64,000 nt of DNA from Nymphaea colorata (taxonomy: Eukaryota > Streptophyta > Magnoliopsida > Nymphaeales > Nymphaeaceae): contig NC_045141.1 of the NCBI RefSeq assembly GCF_008831285.2, positions 15,486,106-15,550,105 of the forward strand, written 5' to 3'. The notes beneath the pieces were generated by a model. The model made no database searches and was not told the DNA's origin. It was given only the letters and a program-made list of their open reading frames with translations. The translations under genes were made by a program, and so were the position numbers. Of the stretch, positions 11,383 to 22,439 are shown piece after piece (within the stretch, counting starts at the first letter, position 1; each line of letters begins with the position of its first letter).

Positions 11383-12909
11383 TACTCGCACCCCACCCCT
11401 TTCTCGAAGGGTGTCAAATGCGAATCAGCAAAATTCTTTTAAAATTGACGTTTTGAGGAAAAATTTTCAAGAGAAAGGGATCTGCCAATCGGTACGAGGT
11501 CCAACCGTTCCTGCTGCCTTTAACAGGAGTAATTGGACCAATGACTAAGGATCATTTGGATCATATATGAGTTTTTGATGCAAATCCTATATGCTTATGC
11601 ATTGAGGTTTTAGATTCAAGAACCAAAATTCATTTTGAATAAGTGATTTAAACTCGTTTTGAAGATTAGAGGATTTTCTAGTCGGTTCAGAAACCTTTGT
11701 TTTTCTGTCATTCAATTTGAAACACATAATTTTTGAGGATTTTGAAGAGTGAAATTGAGTTCTTTGTTGTGAACTCTAGAAAGTTCATGAGTTGAAATTA
11801 TGATCAACTTTTGGAAAATAGCTAAGTTTTCTTAGCAAAGAAACTTGATTTTTGAATTCTTCTTTTGCCAAATCGTGTGATTTTGTTTGGTAGAGTTCAT
11901 TCTTTTGACGAAGCATAGGTTTCAAATTGTTAGAAAACGTGTTGTTTTCCAAACACACTTTGGCCAAGATTATAAATGCATTGCTTGTATTTTCTTTTGA
12001 AGTTAAGAGAAGTTTACAAATTCGTGTTGAAATATGACTTAGTCACTTTTTGCAACTCAAATTTGAATCACTTTGCTTCTTGAGAATGTGCATGTGGTGC
12101 TATTGATTTTTGGTGAAAGTGAATGCATGAAATGAGAAGGGAAACTATATGGAACATCCATCCTTCTCTCTCTCATAATCTCTCAAGATTCTTTCATTTG
12201 AAACATACTTTATTCACTCTTTCATAATCTCTCAAAGTCCATCCATTGTAATTACATGTCATCTCAAAGTCCATCCATTGTAATTACATGTCATACAATC
12301 TACACATAAAGATTAATTTTAACTAAAATATAGGACTTTCTCTAAATATGCTTATTATATGATTAAACACATGAATTAGAGATGTAGTCTATAAGCTTGA
12401 GACTTAACATAAAATTATCAAAATGATGAAAAATACACAAATGATGCCAAAATCAATTATTGAAATAGATGGGAGACATGGATGACATCCACTTTTGTTT
12501 CAAGATAGCCAAAAAAATTAGATCTTATATTGATTTAGATGGCTGAAAGTTATGGACATTGATTCCAATAAAGAGCTTGTTTTTTAGATAGAATTGACAA
12601 GTCTTTCAAACCTATTCAAATTTCAGATTTTGTACTCATGAAATCATCAACTTTTTTGGATGATTTTAAGATAGTTGGCATTTCAAATATGTAAATTTTA
12701 ACATTCTTAAGCCAATTCCTATAAAACATGGTCTGATTTCAACAACGTACATAGATATTATGCATGGATTGCTGAAATTAAGCACATTTTAAAATGAAAT
12801 GAAAATGATCTCATAACTTGATATTGTGAAAATCAAAGTGATATGTTTTCTTAAAATCAGTTTGGAAATGTGTTTCAACCGGATTTTAAGAAAAGACAGC
12901 GATTTTTAA

Positions 12910-12919
12910 TAAGAGATTG

Positions 12920-12950
<31 letters not shown>

Positions 12951-12952
12951 CT
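12910..12952. repeat. CA/TA microsatellite
   Basis: A run of CA dinucleotides followed by TA dinucleotides inside the LTR. Confidence 0.85.
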
Positions 12953-13322
12953 ATAACAATGTACACATATACGTTATACGTACCTTACTTTTCAAAATGA
13001 AATTTTGACTTAGCTGGGTTCTTTTACGTAAGAGGATTGAAAACTTGTTTCAAATCTCCCCTACTACCCTTGATCAATTAAATAAAGCATAAAACAAAAT
13101 AACTTTAAATAAAAAGAAATAAATGAATGTTCAAGCTAGTTCATCCTTAGTTTCGCCATGCAAAGGTGGATTACATTCATGAGAATGCATCCATCCTTAA
13201 TAGGCTTTTTTCGTTATATATATATTGCAACAAAATCACTCTTTCACCGTGGGATTCCCACATGATGGGGAGTTGAAAATGGTTTTAAGCTGGTTGTTTT
13301 GAAAGGGACGTGGCCTTGGGGC

Positions 13323-14041
13323 TAGGGCTGCACACGAGCCGAGTCGAACTCGAGTTCGGTCGGCTCGACCCATGTTTAGTGAGCTTGAGCTCGACTCGAG
13401 CTTGTCACGAGCTTCTCATCTTCAACTCGAGCTCGACTCGAGAAGCTGCCGCCGAGCTCGACTCGAGCGGCTCGTTTATTTCTTCTTCACGCGTCGTTTT
13501 TGTGGTGGTGTCATCGGTAATAGCACATGCCATGAGTGCCATGAACAGTGCAAAACTTCTTCATGTGCTCTTTTCCATTATGGTGATGTCCTCGGTAATG
13601 GCACCTGCCATGAGAAGTGGTTAAGGGCGGGAAGAAAAATTGTGGGCAAAAAAAGAGGAAAACAGAAGGAAGACGAACTTGGTAAGGAAAGAGAAAAAGG
13701 GGATGGAAAATGGAAATGGTGATTGATTGATTGGAAAGCAAGATGATGAAATTGGGGTTTAATAATGAAAAAAGAAAAGGAAATGTGGTTGTGTGGGCAA
13801 AAATGGAGGGAAAATTAAAAAATACAAAACAAAAAAAAAGGAAAATAAAAACATGAAAAAGTCGAGCCGAGTTGAGTTTAATCGAGTGGAGTTCGTCTAA
13901 CTCGAACTCGGTTCGTTAACATACTCGAGTTTACATTTAAGCTCGAGCTTGACTCGTATAAAAATGAGTCGAGCTCGAGTCGAGTTTACTTGAGCGAGTT
14001 CTAGTCAAGCTCGAGTTGGCTCGACTCATTGTGCAGCCCTA
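13323..14041. mobile_element. Non-autonomous hAT element with 8-bp target duplication
   Basis: The 719-bp element has terminal inverted repeats TAGGGCTGCACA / TGTGCAGCCCTA. It is flanked by the perfect 8-bp duplication cttggggc at 13,315-13,322 and 14,042-14,049, the signature of the hAT superfamily. Both subterminal regions are packed with GAGCTCGA/TCGAGCTC-type palindromic repeats, probably transposase-binding subrepeats. The centre has no transposase. A second element of similar build is at 59,041-59,572. Confidence 0.92.
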
Positions 14042-14290
14042 CTTGGGGCCACTTTCAAAATTTGATACATGGGTCCATCTTTAAGAAAAACTGACGTATG
14101 CATGCACTATGCATTAACATGTACATTGAATCGTAGGTTTTTCCTAACCAGACATCATTCCCAGCTATAAAATACATGAAAATAAACTCACCCCACGAGT
14201 TCCTGAAATTAAAATGAACCAACAAGAAGCTAAAGTATATGAGAAATGACTTAAAATCGCATACCTTACGGTCGGTCTTGACGTTTGTTC

Positions 14291-14402
14291 TTCTTCTTCA
14301 CTTGTTTTCTAAATCGAACAATCCTAAGCAAGAATCCAACCATGGATTCTTCTTCACTTGTTTTCTAAATCGAGCAATCCTAAGCAAGGATCCAACCGTG
14401 GA
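14291..14402. repeat. Tandem repeat, 2 x 56 bp
   Basis: The segment starting ttcttcttcacttgttttct is repeated at 14,291 and 14,347 with a few substitutions. It lies within the LTR. Confidence 0.85.
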
Positions 14403-14680
14403 TTCGAGTTTAGCAAAGCTAGAGGAAGAATAGCTTGCTTGCTGGAATTTGTAGTAGAAAAGAAGACTTCTCACCACGAAAATCCTAAGTAAGGGTTCAC
14501 TTAAGCACCCTAACTTAGCAAAATCAATGGAGAGAATAGAAGAAAATGAAGATGAAAATAAGAGAAAAGGAGGAAGATGGCATGGACGAATCTCCCCTCT
14601 CTTCCTAACTTCTCCCTCCTAGCTCCTTGGCTGCAACAACTTATGGAATACTTGAAATTTCCCCTCTTTGGTGGCCAAGG

Positions 14681-14773
14681 GGTGGTTTATATAGAAAAGG
14701 AAGAGGGTTCAACCACCTCATTTAATGGGTGGTTTATATAGAAGAGGAAGAGGGTTCAACCACCTCATTTAAT
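14681..14773. repeat. Tandem repeat, 2 x 47 bp, containing the LTR TATA-like box
   Basis: The unit beginning ggtggtttatatagaa at 14,681 recurs at 14,728. Each unit carries TATATAAACCACC on the minus strand, so the putative LTR promoter box is duplicated. Confidence 0.85.
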
Positions 14774-15879
14774 TTGTCTTGGAAGATTAATCAAGGCTTA
14801 GGGAAATGAAAAATGAATTAAATGAGTTTTAATGACTCTATTTATTCATTCTTATCACATTTACACGGGCTAGGTGAGCTGGGTTAGATTTGGTCAATTT
14901 GGTTCAGACCTAGCTGATCAACTTTGACCAAAAATTTGGATGAAAATGCCCTTACATAGGGTTTTGTTATATTTTGTGCTATTTTTTTTTTCTTTGTTTG
15001 AAACCAAGATTGTTAGGTTAAAACCTAGTTATTAAGCTCCAAATGCCATTTAATTATGAAGATTCAATTTAAATTTGAATAAATTTTGAAAATTCTATGA
15101 AATTTGGTTCGAAAAGGGTATTTACATCCATAATTTGATTAAAGACATATTTCAACTGAATCAAACTTTCGTTTGAAAAATTGAATTTTAATTTGGTATT
15201 TGATTTATGCATTTGACAAATCCAAATGTTTATTTGTCTTTCATAAACCAATTTGGGCTCTGTAATCTTAATTTGACCATAGAATGGCAAAATTGTTCAG
15301 GTTGGTCAATTTCGACCAATTGACGAAAGTCAAAGCTCATTTGCGAGTAGTTTGCCTTTGTTTGAGGTAATTTGATAAATTTGAGTCAATAAAGCTCTTA
15401 ATTGAGCTAAATTGTACTTTTACTGAGTTTAGTCAAAGTAGGTTCAATTCGATCAAAGTCTATTTTCGTTCATTAATTGGATTGTGAGACCGACCTACTT
15501 TTTGGCCAAGCTGAGCTCATGTTGACTGAGCGTAGCTAAGATTTGGGTGCAATAGGGTCCAACCTACTTGAAATAAGTGAGTTTGACCAGCTTAGTTATT
15601 GCTTTTCGAAGATTGAAAACTCTTTAAAGAAAACCTAGTTAAAGAAATAGAGATGCATAAATGTTTGTCTTTTCCTAGGTTTTTAGTTATGATATCATTC
15701 ATTTCTTCTTGAAAATGATTTTTTCATTTAATTGAGAGAAAATATTTATTTTTTTTTAAGTGGGGGGCGTGACCCCTGGGGGGCTCTTGTCCACACGGGC
15801 TAGGTGGGGCCCACACGTGGGTCCCACGTAGTATTATAGACTGAATTAGATCCAATTCTTGGATTTAAGTCAAATTTTG

Positions 15880-15990
15880 AATTTTGCAATTGGATTTGGG
15901 TTTCAAATGACATTTGCAATTGAATTTGAATTTCAAATGACATTTGTAATTGAATTTGAATTTCAAATGATATTTGTAATTGGATTTGGA
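15880..15990. repeat. About 30-bp tandem repeat
   Basis: Three to four degenerate units of aattgaatttgaatttcaaatgacattt in the U3-like part of the LTR. The repeat length is a multiple of three, so it reads as a peptide repeat on the minus strand, but it is not a gene. Confidence 0.8.
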
Positions 15991-16185
15991 TGTCAAGTCC
16001 TAATTTGGACATAGTTTGGACTCGTAATCCTGCATTGGAATTCATGTCACGAGTCAAATTCATGAATAGAATCCAAATTGCATTTAGGTTCAAAATTGGC
16101 TTTGAAATTGTAAAAATTTCACAATTCTTTTGTGAAATTTTCACATTGCTTCAATTTTGATGTGGAAAAATTTAGGGTGTTAACA

Positions 16186-16493
16186 CATATATAAGATAAG
16201 AAACATCAACTACCCACTCATAATTTTGAATGTTTGTAACTGATGTAATCCAGCAGATTTGGTTTTTAATTGATCTAATATATTAAAAAATGTATTGAAA
16301 CTGATTATTTTCATGGTCGCATGTGTCCCTTAAGCAAGCAAAAAATCAATGACTCATAGTACCCAATACTTGATGGGTTAGAACTAAAGTTTGTTTTGAA
16401 AAATTTATACGAATGAAAACATGTTTTCTAATAAGCGAGGTAATATGCACGCTTATATGTTCAGATTAAGGCTAAGCCATGCCAAAGTATTGT
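16186..16493 (-). repeat. Long terminal inverted repeat, right arm (outer part)
   Basis: Continuation of the right arm beyond the LTR insertion. It is the reverse complement of about 8,554-8,860. It includes one copy of the catat target duplication at its inner edge. Confidence 0.85.
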
Positions 16494-18229
16494 GCTCTCA
16501 AGTATTCCTTGTTGTATTCAACATAAACAGTCTGATATGTGCAATGGTCCTGACCCGTGTACGGATTCTTCCATGCATTTAGTCTCTACTGGTTACTATT
16601 TCCATCCTGTCAATGATGGAAGCCATTTTATTCCTCCACGCCATTTTGAAGCACCTCAGACAGATGACTTCCTTATATGGTTGGGGTGCATCATAAAGAA
16701 CAGGAGGATCCAATGTCATTTAAGTCTATGTTCCTCCACTTTTACATTGTCAAAAAGTTTGATGTTGTTGAGTTTATGGATCACAAAATTTGAATGGTAT
16801 CAAACAAGATCAGATGTAAGATTTCTACTTAGCAGATGTTTGGTTACTTGAGTTCAGATTCTAGATCCATGGATCTGATGTGGTAAAAGATCAAAACTAG
16901 AATCTATAGTTCGTCAGATTAAGGTGACCTAAAAACCCACCTTTTAGATTTTCACTTTATGTTTTGGAGTGAAAAAAAGGTCTACTCTAAAATCAGAAAG
17001 GGAAGGTTTTAAATCTTCAATCCATGAATCTCAAATCCTGAAGAGATTAGACCAAAGCATATCAAACGCAGTCATACTCACCTTTATAGTATATTGCATT
17101 CAATGATTTCCATGAGATTAATGCACGTTCCATAATTTAACACAAGTTTACTGCATTTTCATAACTGTTGCCAAAAGGGTACAACCCATGAGATGAAGGG
17201 GTGCTTTTTCCCATAGACATGTTCGATTAAACTCTTTTCTTAATGAAAAACAAAGACCATCCAGAGGAAAAATCCGGATTATGTGAATCAAAGAGGTTGT
17301 GATAGACCTTGGTCATTCACAGTAGAACTATGAATGCCCGTCATCTTGATTTTATGGTTCTTTCGTAATCATAACTTTCCTCTATTGCAATAATATCTTC
17401 TATAGATTTTTCTTTTTTTCACTTTGTTTTCCTTCTCCTTTTATTTTGTACATTGGTTTGAGAGACTTCTACAGATAACTACTAGCCCACTTCTCACTCG
17501 AAAACAAGTAGACAAATGTTTTTAAGGCATTCGCACATGTATATATATATTTTAACTTAAAAAATCAAAATTTTCAGACACAAAAAGCCGGAGTTTGAGG
17601 CAGAAACCCCTTCTTTTTCTTTTGCTTTCGGCCTCTAGAACTGATTCTGAAGCTGGGTAGACTTATGGTTACATCCTTCAACTCGGGAGTAGTTTCTACC
17701 ACCATTTGCAGTGCAAGAAAGTAACGCACCAGAGCATGACAAAAATGACACGGATTCAAGGCTCAAACATTATTTTCCACGGGTCAACTTAGCACCAGAT
17801 TTCTCTAATTACAAGAAAGCGGAGCTTAAATTTGATAGAAGCAAGAATTAGAACCTAGCCTTCTAACTTATAGAATTCCAAAGGAGGTACATAAAAGCTA
17901 GGAAAAAGAACATGGAGAAATTGAGTGATACACAGCAGAGAAAACAAACAATCACAAGCTATTCTAACTTAGTTTCTCACGAAGCTTCCTCTCTATTTAT
18001 TACGCTCAACTGTTGATGTAAAGGAAGAAGTAGTCACACTTTATCAAGATTCAACAAAAATGTCGCGAAGTCCGTCCCTCTTTTCTGAATGAAAAAGTAG
18101 GCAAATCCTCTCTTCTCCTTTTGAAAGGTGTTTCTTTTTTAATTTGCATCTTTAAATTAAGCTTTTCAACAAAAAGTGACAACCATATTTCAAGAGAAAA
18201 AAAAAATCTACATATATAGTATTTAAGAG
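16494..18229. other. Repeat-rich DNA without a recognised gene
   Basis: Contains a 119-codon open frame at 16,492-16,851 on the plus strand with no recognisable domain. A stretch around 16,850-17,060 is rich in agattttaaatc-type subrepeats like those near 51,000-51,200 and 58,500-58,640 (miniature-element-like). The remainder is AT-rich. No splice-consistent coding series found. Confidence 0.4.
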
Positions 18230-20350
18230 TAAGGTCCATAATAACTCACATTAGTCATGAGGCACACCATTTGACAATATATACAATTTATGTAGGGGCA
18301 GAGTCAGAAATTTTTCATGAGGGGAGGCTTAATTGAAGTTTCTAAATTTTGACGTAGGCCGAAATATCATTTTTCAAAATTTTTATATAAGACAAGTGAT
18401 TTTTATTTTAAATTTTACATGTAAATTTGTATCTTTTTTTTTTTTGAGGTGGGGCCATGGCCCTTGTGGGCCCTACTCTGGCTCTGCCCCTGATTTATGA
18501 ATGCAATAGAGACATTTTGTTAATGTCTTATGAATCTGTTCCACATATTGAAGTTGAAGCACCAGAACTAGTGTAGGGTGAACATGCTCCAACCTTTTAT
18601 CTAATCTTTGAAACTTTGTTCTAATCTTTGGGGCCGATTCACGAGACACTCACAAAGTGTCTCTCATATCAACCTACTCACTCCTTGCCAAAATGCGCAC
18701 TTGGATACAATGCACCTCTTTTGATAACAGATCATAGTCTCTGTTCACCACTTTCACAATGGCAGGCACCATGATAACTGAATACCAATTATCCTTCCAA
18801 GCCAGGTCACTTAGAGGCACTCACATATATGTATTTCAAAGGACAAACAAAGAAGCTAAGCTATTTATAACTCACCCAAGGTCCATTGACAACCTCTTTG
18901 ATTATCATAATCAAACTTTGGTGCACAATTTTTTGTTGAAATTATGTTACCTACATGTTGGTCCACATTTTTTTATTGAAAGTCTGCTTAAAATTTTTTT
19001 GTAGTCCATAAATTTATTTTTTGATCCGTATTAATTTTTCAATAACTCCCTTATTTAAGTCTTTATTAAATTTCAGTGGGGTCCTTGCCATTTTTCTTTC
19101 TGAGCCTAGTTGAAAACCTCCCTGAAAATATTGTTTCCTTTGGTTTTATTGAATGACAGCTTTAAGTAATGCTGATAATGAAAATTAATCTTGCAAAACT
19201 CCTTTTTAAATGAATAATTAATATAAAAATAACGAAATAGTAGTTGAGCATTCGTAGAAGCGGATTGTTTTACACGTTCACATACTGTTTTGGAAATCAG
19301 AAACCAAATTAATTGCAAATTCGGGAGTTGCTATTCGATTATTCATTTTGTGGTTGATAAGAAGCTGATATTTTATTATTCACTTTTTTTTATGATATTT
19401 TTCCATATTGCAGTGTGAGACAAGCGTACGGCATAAGCTTGTCATATAATTGCACATATTACAGATTTCTACTACTTCTTTCTTTGATTGATAAATAGAA
19501 ATGGCAGAGATAAACCAACTATTGGGTTTGGTGGTTGAAGTACATCAAAGCAAAGTATATAAGCTGAAAAAAAAAATTATTATCTTGAAAATCATTATAC
19601 GGAAATAGTATTATTAAAAATTTTATATTATTAAAATTTTTATAAGGCATAATCAAGATTCGGATATAAAGCAAGCAAACTAGATTCATGTGTATAAGCG
19701 AAGAATAGTGGGAGTAATTTTATCATTTTATCTTCACGCGTTGGTTAAATATGGCATGAAATGATATTGGTATGATCAATAAAAGTAAGTCTTATTGCAT
19801 CCTCAATTTGAATGAGAGGATATATTTGAATAGAAATTTCTAGACATAGAAGTTCAGTTATTATGCTTTTAAGTTAAGAGAAATATCTTGGGTACCTTCT
19901 AGAAAAAATTTACAATAGAATGTAACAAATTTAATCACATTCTACTAAAAGACTTAAAATTAAGTGAAAAAATCTTCTAAATAATGAAAAAGGTAGGATA
20001 TAGTCCCTTATGATCAATCAGTTGAAAATATCATGTATGCAATGTTATACACTCAGGCTGGCATAAGTTTTGCCATAGTTTTCTCATTCAGAAACAATGA
20101 AAAGAATATTTATGCATCCAAAAGGTACAAAAGATCTCAACTTGATACTTTCAAACAAGTCAATTTAAATTCATTGGGCATTTTGATTCAGACTTTGTTG
20201 GTTTGGTGATATGGATGAATGAAAATCTCTTTGGATTAACCTTCAAGATATATGCAAGTATGATGAACTTACTTTGTCCTAATCAATTTTAACTAGGATA
20301 TGTCAGTTGTCAATGGATTGGATTCGATTTGGATATACCCTTAATCATAA
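18230..20350 (-). repeat. Long inverted repeat, right arm (partner 1,798-4,090)
   Basis: Diverged reverse-complement copy of 1,798-4,090. It is interrupted by the hAT-like relic at 18,293-18,492. Its last 450 bases also form the start of duplicated block A and are therefore present again in blocks B and C. Confidence 0.7.
18293..18492. mobile_element. Small hAT-like relic with 7-bp target duplication
   Basis: Ends read TAGGGGCAGAGTCAG and, inverted, CAGGGGCAGAGCCAG. The flanks atttatg (18,286-18,292 and 18,493-18,499) are identical. The body is AT-rich with no coding capacity. The interior matches, in inverted orientation, the relic at 60,725-60,875. Confidence 0.75.
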
Positions 20351-20683
20351 CCGTTTTTTTTATATTTATATATTTGGATACAAATGAGAAAAAAAGTCAT
20401 ATTTGAAATATCTGATTTTTACATTCATATCTAAATTCAAATCTGAATATGAATTTTAAGACAAATTTGACTTATTTTCGAAATGTTAAAGCATTGGGTA
20501 CAGGATATTTATTTGAAAATAAATTCAATCTGAATCCAATAAAATGTTTATGTATATTTGATTATGATTGGATGTCATTTCTTAAACTTGAATCAGAACT
20601 AATTTCTTAATCAAATATTATCCGGTTTTCTCGAAACAGTTCTGCCCAATATATAATCCAAATCGCACATATTGACATCCCTA
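20294..20683. mobile_element. hAT-like miniature element with TAGGGATGTCAAT-type ends
   Basis: The right end reads attgacatccctA, and the left end is a degenerate version, taggatatgtcagttgtcaatgg. Between them are aatctgaatc-type subrepeats. Copies are in block C (about 34,917-35,305) and inverted in block B (about 33,688-34,077). A related element is at 5,386-5,800. Confidence 0.6.
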
Positions 20684-21948
20684 ATTTTCTTTGGAAAACT
20701 TTAGTGCATGTAACAGTGATGAACAGAAACAAAATCTATGGCGATTTTGAATACCACAGGTGCATGGTTCATCCGAAGGTGCCAAGCGCATTTACTTGGG
20801 CAACAAAGAACAGTCACCATTTTGGGAACAGTTCATCACTCCATTCATTATAAATTCGTAGATCAGTGGGAAGGCACGTACTCTGCATCACACGATTTCC
20901 AATCTTTTGTGTACGAACCCTTTCTCTTTCTGCTCAGTTGCTCCATTCTACCCTACCAGAGGGATGAAATTAAAGCGGAAATGATGGGGAGACGACCAAA
21001 ATAACCAGTACTTTGCGCTAGTGGAACCAGAAAAATATGAGTGTCGGTCACTACCGAGTACTGAACCAGTAATGGCCGGAAAGTGGCCTGAGCTTCGTCG
21101 GGCGTGCTGTGTTCGTCGGCCGGTACAGACAGCAATTTTTGTTCTTTTCGTTTTGTCCTTGTTTGCAGAAACCTTTTTAACATTAAATAACAATGGCTTT
21201 CATGTTTCATAAAAGGGTATTTTTTTCCGTAAATAAATAAATGTATTATGTACACAAACTAAAAGATGTACCAGTTCCGATTTTATTTTTCACCACACTA
21301 ACCATGTAGATATAATGTTCATAATTCATATATACTTTGAAACCTAGAGGTAAACGAAATATCATGTGCTTTCGATGTGTAGATCGTATTTCATAAGGAA
21401 AGTTTTGAGTTTTCTTGCCTTATAAAGTTCTATAAATACTCATACGAAATTATAAACCCTTTCATTATTAAGCTTTCAATCCCGGAGGTCATTTTTGCAT
21501 CGCCAGTTACATTGCACTCAGGTCTACATTAACAGTAGTCACTTAATTCGAAACTGAGCTTACTGCTCAGCATAATGGATTCCGTCTCCCCTTATAGTGA
21601 TCTTTATTTTGTACCTCAAAAAAGGTTATCAAGAATGAGAGTTGGTATACGTGTATGGATTCATTCTAAAGAGAAATACTTGGACGTAGCTCAATATGGC
21701 CGGAAGATTTCACTTTGTTATATATATATATATATATATAACTTTTTCTTAACTTTAAGCGTGAGTGTCAAACTCTAATGGTGTAATCTAGAACTGACAG
21801 CAGTGCATGCCTTGACCAGGATATGTTAGTCACGAGAATGCGCCTTTCAAAGTTTTTTATTTTTTCCTCCACTGAGATTCGGGAAGCAATCTTCTGGCAA
21901 AAGACCATGTCGTGTTTGATTAGCCTACCATGCCTATGATTGAGCCTT

Positions 21949-22031
<83 letters not shown>

Positions 22032-22399
22032 TGCAAATATTTCTAAAACTCGTCACTGTCGTTCGAAAATGCCATTTTCATTTGATGATACCAAACTTCA
22101 ACTTTTGAGTCGTTTAACTAGCAAGTTTTTTCTTGCGTAACTTCAAAAGTGAAATTATTTGAGAAAAACAGGCGTTGCTTCTGTTTTCAAATTTTTTAGT
22201 ATTATGCTATTCGTTTTGCTTTTAAAGCAACTAAAGAAATGTATGATCTACGTATCTAAAGGCATAAGCTTTTATATATGGGGCTTGTAGGAGTGTAATA
22301 ATCAATTACCTTAAATCTTTCTAGCTTACAAAATTAACATACATTTTTAAATATGGGAATCGGTTTGACAATCTTAAAAGTGAAGAACATATATATCTA

Positions 22400-22439
<40 letters not shown>

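Larger units (their letters stand above)
11383..16185 (-). mobile_element. LTR retrotransposon remnant, probably a 4.8-kb solo LTR
   Basis: The insertion splits the right TIR arm. It is flanked by the 5-bp direct repeat catat (11,378-11,382 and 16,186-16,190). Read on the minus strand it begins TGTTAACACCCTAAATTTTT and ends in a stretch resembling GACACCC...GGGGTGCGA-TA, close to the ends of Tekay/Del-type Ty3 LTRs (the final CA reads TA). A TATA-like TATATAAACC lies near 14,690 on the minus strand, as expected for an LTR promoter. No primer-binding site, polypurine tract, second LTR, gag or pol was found in the interval, hence solo LTR. It contains a nested hAT element and several short tandem repeats. 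Confidence 0.65.

Noticed and set aside
11383-16185. A complete LTR retrotransposon
   Set aside because: Only one set of LTR ends was found and no gag or pol sequence, so a solo LTR is preferred.
20738-21255. Open frames of 81-100 codons present in blocks A, B and C
   Set aside because: Their apparent conservation comes only from the duplicated assembly blocks; differing frames among copies arise from single-base indels and no family is recognised.
21954-22030. AT microsatellites and the homopolymer or dinucleotide-derived peptide frames as genes or CRISPR-like arrays
   Set aside because: They are simple sequence repeats without spacers or coding character.
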